Positions 8,264-16,358 of a stretch of 49,897 nt of DNA are shown piece by piece (within the stretch, counting starts at the first letter, position 1; the number at the start of each line of letters is the position of its first letter). The translations under genes and the position numbers were made by a program. The notes under the pieces are model-generated. The model saw nothing but the letters and a program-made list of their open reading frames with translations, was not told the origin of the DNA and searched no databases. The stretch lies in contig JBJOKE010000024.1 of assembly GCA_046046245.1 (NCBI GenBank), positions 1 through 49,897 on the forward strand, in the 5' to 3' direction. Origin of the DNA: UBA4615 sp046046245 (lineage in GTDB: Bacteria > Pseudomonadota > Gammaproteobacteria > Burkholderiales > Burkholderiaceae_E).

Positions 8264-9127
8264 ATGATGAACAGCGACGATCCCCTTCCGAACGATGCCG
8301 ACGGCCACGTCCGCCCGCGACCGGGCGCCGTCGTCGGCGCCGACCCCTGGTCCGCGCTGCGCGCGTTCACGCCCGCTCGGATCGCGCTCGGCCGCACCGG
8401 GTCGAGCCAGCCCACCGCCGCGCAGCTCGCCTTCGGTCTCGCCCACGCGCAGGCCCGCGACGCGGTGCACGCGCCGCTCGACGCGGCGTCGCTCGAGGCG
8501 GCGCTGCGCGAAGCGGGCTTCGACGTCCTGCACGCGCGCAGCCGTGCGGCCGACCGGCCGACCTACCTGCGCCGGCCCGACCTCGGCCGCCGGGTCGACG
8601 AGGCGGGCGTGGCCGCGCTGCGCGCGGCGGCGCCCTCGCCGGCACCCGACCTCGTCTTCGTCGTCGCCGACGGCCTGTCGGCGACCGCCGTCGCACGCCA
8701 TGCGACGCCGGTGCTCGTCGAGGCCCGCGCACGGCTCGCCGGCTGGACGATCGGCCCGGTGGTGATCGCGACGCAGGCGCGCGTCGCGCTCGGCGACGAG
8801 GTCGGCGAGGCGCTCGGCGCGCGTGCGGTCGCGCTGCTCGTGGGCGAGCGGCCGGGGCTCAGCTCGCCCGACTCGCTCGGGATCTACCTGACCTGGTCGC
8901 CGCGCGTGGGCCGGACCGACGCCGAGCGAAACTGCATCTCGAACGTGCGGCCGGAGGGGCTGCCGTACGCCGACGCGGCGGGCACGCTCGCGCGGCTGCT
9001 CGAGGGCGCGCGGCGGCTCGGGGCGACCGGGGTGACGCTGAAGGACGACGGCGGCGTGCTGTCGGACGACACGGCGGCAGCCCCGCGAGCGCTCGGCGAC
9101 GACACGGGCGGACCGCGGGTCGCCTGA
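8264..9127 (+). CDS. eutC: Ethanolamine ammonia-lyase small subunit EutC
   Basis: This 287-residue small subunit completes the cobalamin-dependent ethanolamine ammonia-lyase with EutB. Family signatures include LRAFTPARIALGR near the N-terminus, VFVVADGLSATAV in the centre, LVGERPGLSSPDSLGIYLTW and ERNCISNVRPEGLPY near the C-terminus. The ATG at 8264 (followed by a second ATG) is embedded in the palindrome CATCATGATG, and no purine-rich Shine-Dalgarno sequence precedes it. Translation may therefore be weak or leaderless; a TAACAT hexamer at 8249-8254 could be a -10. It is separated from eutB by the antisense toxin-antitoxin pair, so polycistronic expression with eutB is not assured. The C-terminal 30 residues (acidic and Gly-rich) look like an unconserved tail. 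Confidence 0.95.
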   Translation: MMNSDDPLPNDADGHVRPRPGAVVGADPWSALRAFTPARIALGRTGSSQPTAAQLAFGLAHAQARDAVHAPLDAASLEAALREAGFDVLHARSRAADRPTYLRRPDLGRRVDEAGVAALRAAAPSPAPDLVFVVADGLSATAVARHATPVLVEARARLAGWTIGPVVIATQARVALGDEVGEALGARAVALLVGERPGLSSPDSLGIYLTWSPRVGRTDAERNCISNVRPEGLPYADAAGTLARLLEGARRLGATGVTLKDDGGVLSDDTAAAPRALGDDTGGPRVA

Positions 9128-9186
9128 TCGCGGACGCTGTGGCCGCCCGGCCTTGCGTCGCGCCGCGGCGCCCCCATCTGGGACGG

Positions 9187-10422
9187 ATGACCGTCGCCGA
9201 CGCACCCCGGGCACGCCCGGACCCACCGACCCGCGCCGCGACGCCCACGCGCCGAGGCGGAACGCCCCGCGGCCTGGGCCTCGGCGCCTCGGACCTGCAC
9301 GGCCTGGCGCGGATCGGCATCGACGCGACGCTCGCGGTGACCGACGCGGTCGAGGCGATGCACGCGGCGATCGCGGGCCTGGCACCTCCGATCGGCGGAG
9401 CCGCGTCGACGCGTACCCGAGGGCTGACCGGCTTCGTCTATCGCCGCGTGCGCGGCACGACGCGGATCGTCGGCGCCGCGATCGACGCGGCCTTCGCGCT
9501 CGTGCCGTCGAGCACCTCGGCTGCGTTGCCGGCACCGCCTCACGCGGGCCGCGAGGCCTTCGTGGCCGCGCTGAACGGGGTCTTCGGCGACCGGCTTGCC
9601 GCGACCGGCAACCCGCTCGCCATCGCCCCGTCGCTGCGCGCCGACGGCAGCGGGTCGCCCGCAGGGCGACGCTGGCTGGTGCTGGTCCACGGCCTGTGCA
9701 TGAACGAGCTGCAGTGGCGTCGCAACGGCCATGACCACGGCGAGCGGCTCGCGCGCGAGGCCGGCTGGACGGTGTTCCGGCTGCGCTACAACAGCGGCCG
9801 TCGGGTCGCCGAGTCCGGGCGCGACCTCGCCCGCCTGCTCGAGGCCGAGCTGGACGCCGCCGGCGCGCCGCCCGACGAGATCGCGATCCTGGGCCACAGC
9901 ATGGGCGGCCTCGTGGCGCGCAGCGCCTGTGCCGCGGCCGTCGCGGCCGGGCACGCGTGGCCTGCGCGGCTGCGTACCCTGGTGTGCCTCGGGACCCCGC
10001 ACCACGGCGCGCCGCTGGAGCGCGGCGGCCACGCGATCGAGCGGCTGCTCGGCGCGAGCCCCTACTCCGCCGCGCTCGGTCGGCTCGGCGGCCTGCGCAG
10101 CGCGGGCATCGTCGACCTGCGGCACGGCGCGGTGGACGACGACGACCCGCCGGGCGCCGCGCCGCGCGCCAACGGCGGCGCGGCACGGACGCCGGCGCGG
10201 GTACGCATCTTCGCGGTCGCGGCGGTGACCGGCTCGCACGGACGCGGCGCGCGCGCCGGCGACGGCCTCGTGCCGCTCGCCAGCGCGCTCGGCCGGCACC
10301 CCGACCCCGCCCGCGCACTCGGTCTGCCCGCCGCGCGCACTGCCGTCGTCAGCGGCGCGAACCACTGGGACCTGCTCGACCATCCCGAGGTGCGCGCGCA
10401 CCTCGACCGCTGGCTCGCCTGA
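9187..10422 (+). CDS. Alpha/beta-hydrolase, PGAP1/lipase-like
   Basis: This 411-residue protein has a C-terminal alpha/beta-hydrolase domain. RRWLVLVHGLCMNELQW (161-177) forms the oxyanion-hole region. The nucleophile elbow is GHSMGG with Ser238. LVCLGTPHHGAPLERGG is typical of esterases and lipases that resemble PGAP1 or triacylglycerol lipase. A GDGLVP aspartate and the His of ANHWDLLDHP complete a plausible triad. The N-terminal 150 residues contain a predicted amphipathic helical part without a recognised domain. I chose the ATG at 9187, preceded by GGGACGG, over an in-frame GTG at 9139. It ends one base before the convergent dehydrogenase gene. The substrate is unknown, and a link to ethanolamine (for example phospholipid head-group release) is only a guess from position. 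Confidence 0.85.
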   Translation: MTVADAPRARPDPPTRAATPTRRGGTPRGLGLGASDLHGLARIGIDATLAVTDAVEAMHAAIAGLAPPIGGAASTRTRGLTGFVYRRVRGTTRIVGAAIDAAFALVPSSTSAALPAPPHAGREAFVAALNGVFGDRLAATGNPLAIAPSLRADGSGSPAGRRWLVLVHGLCMNELQWRRNGHDHGERLAREAGWTVFRLRYNSGRRVAESGRDLARLLEAELDAAGAPPDEIAILGHSMGGLVARSACAAAVAAGHAWPARLRTLVCLGTPHHGAPLERGGHAIERLLGASPYSAALGRLGGLRSAGIVDLRHGAVDDDDPPGAAPRANGGAARTPARVRIFAVAAVTGSHGRGARAGDGLVPLASALGRHPDPARALGLPAARTAVVSGANHWDLLDHPEVRAHLDRWLA

Positions 10423-10423
10423 C

Positions 10424-11416
10424 TCAGGCCGCCGCGGCCCGCACCACGTCGTGCAGCGGCTCGCCGCGGTACAGTCGCCGCAGGTTCCCGACGATCATGT
10501 CCCAGCGACGGTCCATCATCGGCTCGGTCCACTGCGACGAGTGCGGCGTCATCATGACGTTCGGCAGCTCGTGGAAGGGGTAGGCCGAGGGCCGCGGGTC
10601 CGGGTCCTGCGGGCTCGGGTAGCGCCACCAGACGTCGAGCACCGCGCCGGCGATCGTCCTCGCCGTCAGCGCCTCGTAGAGCGCGCGCTCGTCGACGACC
10701 GGCCCGCGCGCGAGGTTCACCAGCACCGCGCCCGGCCGCATCCGCGCGAGGCGCCCCGCGTCGATCAGCCCGGTGGTCTCGGGCACGAGCGCGATCGACA
10801 GGACCACGAAGTCGCACTGCGAGAGGAACGCATCGAGGTGCTCGAGCGCGTAGACGTGCTCGACCGAGGCCAGACCCTCGGGCGCGCGCCGCGCGCAGCC
10901 GAGCACACGCACGCCCATCGCGTGGACCCGGTCGGCGATCTCCCGGCCCATGTGCCCGAGCCCGACGATGCCGACGGTCTTGGTGTTCAGTTCCTCGCGC
11001 AGCGGCCCGCCCGCGGAGCCGCTGAAGCGCCACGAGCCGCCGCGGAAGCTGTCCTCGACCTCCTTCCAGCGATGCGTCCACATCAGCATCGTCATCAGCG
11101 CGTATTCGGCCGCGGCACGCACGTGGCCGAACGCGTTGCAGACGGTGGTGGAGGCGGGCAGGCACGACAGCTCGACCTTCTCCCAGCCGGCGCCCTGCAC
11201 CTGCACGAGCCGCAGCGCGCGTGCGTCGGTCGCGGGCCATGGGAACGCGTTGACCACGGCGGCATCGGCCGCGCGGATCGCGGCGCCGCGCTCGGCGTCG
11301 GTCGCGGCGTTCGGCACGCAGGCGACCTCGAACGGGAAGTCGGCCTTCGCGCGGAGCCGCGGCAGGTTGACGGCGACCATGTCGCCGAGCAGTGCGATTC
11401 TCAGCGGGGTGCCCAT
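10424..11416 (-). CDS. D-2-hydroxyacid dehydrogenase-like protein lacking the usual catalytic Glu
   Basis: This 330-residue protein has the NAD-dependent D-isomer hydroxyacid dehydrogenase fold. The dinucleotide motif is VGIVGLGHMG (G152-G154-G157). The NLARGPVVDERAL block carries the substrate-binding Arg237, and PH at 291-292 supplies the catalytic His. The position normally held by Glu in DVFxxEP reads DVWWRYP, so Tyr266 replaces the Glu that tunes the catalytic His. Its start shares one base with the stop of the dehydratase gene (TGATG), showing tight coupling. In the pathway it would reduce or oxidise a 2-keto/2-hydroxy acid made by that dehydratase, unless the Tyr marks another chemistry. 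Confidence 0.85.
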   Translation of the reverse strand: MGTPLRIALLGDMVAVNLPRLRAKADFPFEVACVPNAATDAERGAAIRAADAAVVNAFPWPATDARALRLVQVQGAGWEKVELSCLPASTTVCNAFGHVRAAAEYALMTMLMWTHRWKEVEDSFRGGSWRFSGSAGGPLREELNTKTVGIVGLGHMGREIADRVHAMGVRVLGCARRAPEGLASVEHVYALEHLDAFLSQCDFVVLSIALVPETTGLIDAGRLARMRPGAVLVNLARGPVVDERALYEALTARTIAGAVLDVWWRYPSPQDPDPRPSAYPFHELPNVMMTPHSSQWTEPMMDRRWDMIVGNLRRLYRGEPLHDVVRAAAA

Positions 11417-12621
11417 CAGAGGTCCTTCGCGGTCGTCGTGCGGCGGTGCGAGCCGCCGCGTTCGTGGAGCTCGGGGTGCAGCGACACGCCGTGCCCGGGC
11501 ACGTCGCTCACCGTGATGCGACCCGCCTTCAGCGGAGGCAACCCCGTCGTGACCTCATCGTACCAGCCGTAGTAGAACGCGCGGACCATCTCCTGGATCG
11601 GGCAGTTCGGCACGTGCAGGGCCAGGTGCGTCGAGGTCGCCAGCGCCACCGGCCCGGTGCAGTCGTGGAAGGCCACCGGCACCTTGTACGTCTGCGCGGT
11701 CGCAGCGATCTTGCGCGCCTCGGAGACGCCCCCGCACCAGGCCACGTCCATGATCACCAGGCTCAGCGCGTTCAGGTCGAACAGGTGCTTGAAGTCGGCC
11801 GCCATGCCGCGGGTCTCGCCCACCGCGATCGGCGCACGCGTGGCGCGCGCGACCTCGCCGATCGCGTCCATGTGGTCCATCATCACCGGATCCTCGACCC
11901 ACATCGGCTCGAAGGGCTCGAGCGCGCGCGCGATCCTCACCGCCTGGGGCCGGTTCCAGAGGCCGTGCAGCTCGCACATCACGTCGATCCGGTCGCCGAC
12001 GGCCTTGCGGATCCGCTCGAACGGCTCGAGCGCCCGCTTCAGGTCCGCCGCCGACAGCCACTGGCCCTGCGAGGCCTCGGCGGCGTAGTCGAACGGCCAG
12101 ATCTTCATCGCGTCGATGCCCATCTCGAGCAGGCTGAGTGCCACCTCGTCGGCACGCTCCAGAAATCCCTTCAGGTCCTCGTAGCGTCCCGTCCTGGCGT
12201 CCAGGCCGAAGTTGTCCGTACCCTGGGTCGGGCGTGTCTGCGAGTAGCTGTAGCCGGCGCAGGTGTTGTAGACACGGATGTCGTCGCGCACCCGGCCGCC
12301 CAGCAGGTCCGCCAGCGGCAGCCCGACCGACTTCGCGAGCAGGTCCCACAGCGCGATGTCGATCGCCGAACGGCCGCGCGTCTCCGCGCTCGCCCCGGTG
12401 AAGCCGACGTAGCCGGTGAGGTGCGGCTGATGCCGTTCGATGTTGCGCGGGTCCTTGCCGATCAGGTAGGGCGCGATCATCTGGTGCACGTGCGCCTCGG
12501 CAGCCCGCGAGCCGTAGAAGGTCTCGCCCAGGCCGGTCAGGCCCTCGTCGGTGTGGACCTGCGTCCAGAGGATGTTCGGCAGGGCGTCGAGGCGAACGGT
12601 CTCGATCGCGGTGACCTTCAT
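11416..12621 (-). CDS. Mandelate racemase/muconate lactonizing family, likely acid-sugar dehydratase
   Basis: This 401-residue enolase-superfamily enzyme has an N-terminal capping domain (to about 120) and a barrel domain. Metal ligands are E217 (in CELHG), E243 (in WVEDP) and E269 (in VGETRG), spaced 26 and 26 residues as in galactonate and related dehydratases. Candidate acid/base residues are K173 (AMKIWP), H219 next to the first ligand, D292 (MDVAWCGG) and H319 (FHDCTGP). The second-strand ligand-X-His and seventh-strand His point to an acid-sugar (aldonate or aldarate) dehydratase rather than a racemase. It lies between the FadR-type regulator and the dehydrogenase in one minus-strand operon, opposite a TRAP transporter. 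The substrate cannot be read from sequence alone. Confidence 0.9.
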   Translation of the reverse strand: MKVTAIETVRLDALPNILWTQVHTDEGLTGLGETFYGSRAAEAHVHQMIAPYLIGKDPRNIERHQPHLTGYVGFTGASAETRGRSAIDIALWDLLAKSVGLPLADLLGGRVRDDIRVYNTCAGYSYSQTRPTQGTDNFGLDARTGRYEDLKGFLERADEVALSLLEMGIDAMKIWPFDYAAEASQGQWLSAADLKRALEPFERIRKAVGDRIDVMCELHGLWNRPQAVRIARALEPFEPMWVEDPVMMDHMDAIGEVARATRAPIAVGETRGMAADFKHLFDLNALSLVIMDVAWCGGVSEARKIAATAQTYKVPVAFHDCTGPVALATSTHLALHVPNCPIQEMVRAFYYGWYDEVTTGLPPLKAGRITVSDVPGHGVSLHPELHERGGSHRRTTTAKDL

Positions 12622-12660
12622 CGGTGTCTCCTTCGGTGTGGGTTCGTCGCCGCGAGGGCC

Positions 12661-13428
12661 TCAGGCCGCCGCGATGCGCCGCTGGACCTGCAGCAGGCGG
12701 TGCTCGCCGTTCGCGAGGTGGCGGCGCATCTGCAGCGTCGCGATCTCGGGATCGCCGGCATCGATCGCCTCGATGACGAGACGGTGTTCCGCCCGGGCCC
12801 GCTCGCTGTCCTCGCGGGGCTGCGCGCTGAGCGTCCGGCTCGCCGAGATCGCCTCGGCGAGCGGCGCGGCCAGGAACTGGAGCACCTGGACGATGTAGCC
12901 GTTGCGCGATGCGCGGGCGATCGCCATGTGCAGGGCGAGGTCCTCGGCACCGCCGTTGCCGCCGCCGCGCTCCACCTCCTCGATCCGCGCCAGCGCGGCA
13001 CGGATCGCCGCCCTGTCCTGGTCGGTGCGGCGTATCGCCGCCAGTCGTGCCGCCTCGGTCTCCAGCCCGGCCCGGAACTCGAGCATCTCGCGCGCGCGCT
13101 CGACCGAGGTCCCCTCGGAACCTCGCAGGCGCAGCACGCCCTGCCCCGGGGCGCGCCGCACGACGAACAGCCCCAGCCCGGGCTGCGTCTCGACCAGCTG
13201 GTCCGCCTTCAGTCGGGCGATCGCCTCGCGCACGACGGTCCGGCTGACGCCGAACTGCCGGCACAGATCCGTCTCGGCCGGCAGCCGCGAGCCCGGGGCC
13301 GCCCCGCCGGACTCGATCTGCGCGGCGAGCTGCCCGACGACCGAGTCGACGAGCGACTGACGCGGCGGCACCGCCGAGAACCGGAACGCAGCCGGGCCGT
13401 CGGTCACGGCGAGTCGGGGGTCGTTCAT
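12661..13428 (-). CDS. GntR-family transcriptional regulator, FadR subfamily
   Basis: This 255-residue regulator has an N-terminal winged helix (LVDSVVGQLAAQIESG, then LPAETDLCRQFGVSRTVVREA at about residues 20-68) and an all-helical FCD ligand domain. EFRAGLETEAARLAA, the LALHMAIARAS segment with its His, and the late HRLVIEAIDAGD and MRRHL segments supply the usual metal/ligand residues. FadR-type regulators of this kind usually sense a sugar acid or carboxylate and repress the adjacent catabolic genes. It is first in an operon with the dehydratase and dehydrogenase (39-base gap) and divergent from the TRAP genes. A 21-base dyad in the shared promoter is its likely operator. The start is the ATG at 13428. 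Confidence 0.92.
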   Translation of the reverse strand: MNDPRLAVTDGPAAFRFSAVPPRQSLVDSVVGQLAAQIESGGAAPGSRLPAETDLCRQFGVSRTVVREAIARLKADQLVETQPGLGLFVVRRAPGQGVLRLRGSEGTSVERAREMLEFRAGLETEAARLAAIRRTDQDRAAIRAALARIEEVERGGGNGGAEDLALHMAIARASRNGYIVQVLQFLAAPLAEAISASRTLSAQPREDSERARAEHRLVIEAIDAGDPEIATLQMRRHLANGEHRLLQVQRRIAAA

Positions 13429-13448
13429 GGACGGTGGTTGCCCTGGTT

Positions 13449-13469
13449 GTATGATGACTGATATCGTAC
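13449..13469. promoter_or_regulatory. Candidate FadR-type operator in divergent promoter
   Basis: GTATGAT and ATCGTAC form an imperfect inverted repeat (6 of 7 positions match) with a 7-base centre. It lies 21 bases upstream of the regulator start and 73 bases upstream of dctP. This is the most AT-rich patch of the intergenic region, and the size and symmetry fit a GntR/FadR-family operator. Confidence 0.55.
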
Positions 13470-13541
13470 CGCAGCGACGCGGGCTCGCCGGTGCCGGCAC
13501 CGACGAGCGCGGAACGACACCAACACGAGGGGAGACGCCAG

Positions 13542-14537
13542 ATGGACAGGAGACAGGCCGCCCGCCTGATCGGGGGCTCGATCGCGACGGGTGCCGTCGC
13601 ACTTCAGGCGCCGACGTTCGCGCAGGGCCGCAAGCTGGCGATCAACGTCGCCTCGGTCTATCCGCCCGACTCGCCCACCGACGTCGCGCTCTCGAAGCTC
13701 AAGGAACTCGCCGCGCAGCGCTCGGGCGGACGCATCGAGGTCTCGATCCACAAGTCCGGCACGATGGGCGACGAGCGCCAGACCTTCGAGATGCTCTCGC
13801 AGGGCTCGGTCGAGATGGGCGCACTCGGCGTCGGCGACGTCGCCGCCTTCTACCCTCGATTCTTCCTGTCCGAGATCCCGTACCTGTTCTCGAGCCAGGA
13901 CGACTTCTGGAAGTTCTGGCGCGGCCCCGGCCGCGAGCTCTCGGCGATGATCGAGAAGGAGCGCGCGGTCCGCACCGACGGCATCATGTACCGCGGCGCC
14001 CGCTACCTGACCTCCAACACCGCAGTGAGGTCGGTCGCGGACGTCAAGGGCCTGAAGATGCGGCTGCCCCCGATCAAGGCCTGGCAGAAGGTCTGGGAGA
14101 GCCTTGGCGCGCTGCCCTCGACGATCGCCTTCGGCGAGACCTACATGGCGCTGAAGACCGGGGTGGTCGCCGCCCAGGAGAACCCCCCCGAGACGATCCT
14201 CGCGTTCAAGTTCTTCGAGGCGCAGAAGTTCCTGATCCAGACCGAGCACGTTCACGGGGCCTCGCGGCTGATGTCCTCGGGCAGGTGGTGGGCGACGCTG
14301 TCGAAGGAGGACCAGGCCCTGCTGTCGACGGCGATCGAGGAGTCCGTGGCGATCGCGAACGGCATCACCCGCGACGGGGACGCGGCGATCGTGAAGAAGC
14401 TGCAGGAACTCGGCATGACGCTGGTGCCGGTCGACAAGGTCGCGTTCCGCGAGGCGGTGCGCCCGGCGGTCGAGGCGATGGCCAGGACCGACTTCGATCC
14501 CGGCTTCTACGAGAAGGTCCGCGCGGCCATCCGCTGA
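13542..14537 (+). CDS. dctP: TRAP transporter substrate-binding protein DctP
   Basis: This 331-residue periplasmic receptor begins with a twin-arginine-like signal (MDRRQAARLIGGSIATGAVA, cleavage near residue 26). It has the DctP-family body: GGRIEVSIHKSGTMGDERQ, FFLSEIPYLFSS, GLKMRLPP with the ligand-binding Arg, and an AFGETYMALKTGVVAAQENPP-type signature that contacts the substrate carboxylate. The ATG at 13542 follows a GAGGGGAGA ribosome-binding site. It is the first gene of a P-Q-M TRAP operon opposite a dehydratase operon, so the ligand is probably the same sugar acid or hydroxy acid. Confidence 0.93.
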   Translation: MDRRQAARLIGGSIATGAVALQAPTFAQGRKLAINVASVYPPDSPTDVALSKLKELAAQRSGGRIEVSIHKSGTMGDERQTFEMLSQGSVEMGALGVGDVAAFYPRFFLSEIPYLFSSQDDFWKFWRGPGRELSAMIEKERAVRTDGIMYRGARYLTSNTAVRSVADVKGLKMRLPPIKAWQKVWESLGALPSTIAFGETYMALKTGVVAAQENPPETILAFKFFEAQKFLIQTEHVHGASRLMSSGRWWATLSKEDQALLSTAIEESVAIANGITRDGDAAIVKKLQELGMTLVPVDKVAFREAVRPAVEAMARTDFDPGFYEKVRAAIR

Positions 14538-14543
14538 GCCGAG

Positions 14544-14564
14544 GGCCCCGCCGTCGGCGGGGCC
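14544..14564 (+). promoter_or_regulatory. Intercistronic stem-loop between dctP and dctQ
   Basis: GGCCCCGCC and GGCGGGGCC form a perfect 9-bp GC-only stem with a GTC loop, 6 bases after the dctP stop. There is no T-run. In this position it probably protects the dctP mRNA end or attenuates read-through, giving more receptor than permease, as is common in binding-protein-dependent operons. Confidence 0.6.
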
Positions 14565-14585
14565 GCCCCTCCCCGGGAGTCCGCG

Positions 14586-15056
14586 TTGAAATCCCTGCTC
14601 GAGAAGCTGAACGCGCTGGTGCTGCTCGCGCTGTTCGGCGTGACCGCCGCCGCGGTCGTGTTCCGCACCGTCCTCGGCCTGCCCGCCTCGTGGTCGGAGG
14701 AGCTCGGGCAGTACGCGTTCATCTTCCTGGTGTTCATCGGCGCGGCCGCGGCCGTCGCGGACGACTCGCACATCTCGATCACCAGCTTCGTCGACCGGCT
14801 CGGCCCGGCGGGCCGCCGCGTCTGCCGGCTGCTCCAGTGTGTCCTGCCGCTGCCGTTCCTCCTGACCTTCGCCTGGGGGGCGTGGCTGAACATGCGGTCG
14901 AACTGGGGGACCGAGCTGCCGTCGGCGGCGTGGATGAGCGTCGGCTACATGTACCTGTGCGTGATGCTGTCGTCGGTCGCCATGACCGTCTGGCTGGTGC
15001 TGCGGGCGTCGCGCCTGATCCGCCGGCCGCAGGCGCAAGAGGGATCGCCGAGATGA
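14586..15056 (+). CDS. dctQ: TRAP transporter small permease DctQ
   Basis: This 156-residue membrane protein has four hydrophobic segments (about residues 9-28, 44-62, 84-104 and 123-143), the DctQ topology. The conserved SWSEELGQYAFIFLVFIGAA stretch, followed by HISITSF, is typical of the family. The best start is a TTG at 14586, preceded by GGGAG; no in-frame ATG gives the conserved N-terminus. Its stop overlaps the dctM start. A weak start codon after a strong stem-loop fits low expression of the permease relative to the receptor. Confidence 0.9.
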   Translation: MKSLLEKLNALVLLALFGVTAAAVVFRTVLGLPASWSEELGQYAFIFLVFIGAAAAVADDSHISITSFVDRLGPAGRRVCRLLQCVLPLPFLLTFAWGAWLNMRSNWGTELPSAAWMSVGYMYLCVMLSSVAMTVWLVLRASRLIRRPQAQEGSPR

Positions 15057-16348
15057 TGGTCGCCGTCCTCACGATCGGCCTGTTCGTGTTCCTGCTGGTC
15101 GGGGTCCCGGTCGCGCTCGCGCTCGGCATGTCGGCGGCCGCGTCGCTGCTGGTCTCGGGCACGCCGTTCCAGCCGACGATCCTGTCGATGCGGTCCCAGT
15201 TCGGACTGCAGAACTTCGTGCTGCTCGGCATACCGCTGTTCATCCTCGCGGCCAAGCTGATGAACACCGCGGGCATCACGCAGAAGATCTTCCGCTTCGC
15301 CGACACGCTGGTGGGCTTCATGCCCGGCGGCCTCGCCCAGGCCAACGTCGTCGCGAGCCTGATCTTCTCGGGGATGTCCGGCGCCGCGGTCGTCGATGCG
15401 TCCGGCCTCGGCCAGATCGAGATGAAGGCGATGCGCGAGAAGGGTTACCCCGAGCGGTTCAGCATCGCCGTCACCGCGGCCTCGTCGATCATCGGCCCGA
15501 TCTTCCCGCCGTCGGTGCCGATGATCGTGTTCTCGTTCATCTCGGGCGTGTCGGTGGGTCGACTGTTCCTCGGCGGCGTCGTGCCCGGGCTGCTGATGAC
15601 GGCGGCGCTGATGCTGATGGTCGCCTGGTACGCGCGCCGCGAGGGCTATCCGCGCGAACCGTTCCCGGGCTGGGCCATCGCCGCCAAGCATCTCGTCGAC
15701 GCGTTCCTGCCGCTGATGACGCCGGTGATCCTGCTCGGAGGCATCTGGGGCGGCGTGTTCACGCCGACCGAGGCCGCGGCCGTCGCGGTCGCCTACGCGC
15801 TGGTGATCGGCGTGTTCGCGCTGCGGGAGCTCGGCCCGCGCGAACTGGTGCAGGTGTTCGTCGAGACCGCGAAGGAGACGGCCGTCATCGGCTTCGTGAT
15901 CGCGACCTCGTCGCTGTTCGGCTGGGTGCTGATGCGCTCGGGCCTGACCCTCCAGATCGGAGAATGGCTCAGGTCGATCACGACGGATCCGCTGCTCATG
16001 CTGTTCATCATCAACGTGATCCTGCTGATCGTGGGTTGCTTCCTCGATTCGACCGTCGCGCTGCTGATCCTGACGCCGATCCTGCTTCCGGTGGTGGTCA
16101 AGCTCGGGATCGACCCGGTGCACTTCGGCGTGGTGATGGTCCTGAACCTGATGATCGGCCTGATGACCCCGCCGTTCGGGATGATCCTGTTCGTGCTGCA
16201 GCACCTGTCCGACCTGAGCTTCGACGAGGTCGTCCGGGCCACCGCGCCGTTCCTGGTGCCGCTGGTCGTGGTGCTGCTCCTGATCACGGTGTTCCCCTCG
16301 CTCGTCACCGCCCTGCCCGACGCGCTGATGGGCGCGCCGAAGGGCTAG
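15053..16348 (+). CDS. dctM: TRAP transporter large permease DctM
   Basis: This 431-residue polytopic membrane protein has about 11-12 hydrophobic helices and is the ion-coupled transport subunit. DctM hallmarks include VPVALALGMSAAASLL, a GIPLFILAAKLMNTAGIT stretch, SGMSGAAVVDASGLGQIE, IIGPIFPPSVPMIV, FTPTEAAAVAV and the C-terminal LMIGLMTPPFGMILF. It starts at 15053 with ATGATG, overlapping the dctQ stop by 4 bases (ATGA). Only 10 bases separate its stop from the first hydroxyacid oxidase gene, so transport and oxidation are probably co-expressed. Confidence 0.95.
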   Translation: MMVAVLTIGLFVFLLVGVPVALALGMSAAASLLVSGTPFQPTILSMRSQFGLQNFVLLGIPLFILAAKLMNTAGITQKIFRFADTLVGFMPGGLAQANVVASLIFSGMSGAAVVDASGLGQIEMKAMREKGYPERFSIAVTAASSIIGPIFPPSVPMIVFSFISGVSVGRLFLGGVVPGLLMTAALMLMVAWYARREGYPREPFPGWAIAAKHLVDAFLPLMTPVILLGGIWGGVFTPTEAAAVAVAYALVIGVFALRELGPRELVQVFVETAKETAVIGFVIATSSLFGWVLMRSGLTLQIGEWLRSITTDPLLMLFIINVILLIVGCFLDSTVALLILTPILLPVVVKLGIDPVHFGVVMVLNLMIGLMTPPFGMILFVLQHLSDLSFDEVVRATAPFLVPLVVVLLLITVFPSLVTALPDALMGAPKG

Positions 16349-16358
16349 CGCGATCCGC

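Noticed and set aside
7979..10318. Long minus-strand frame extending upstream of the antitoxin
   Set aside because: Residues before the antitoxin Met are antisense to eutC and the hydrolase and are Arg/Ala-rich without motifs.
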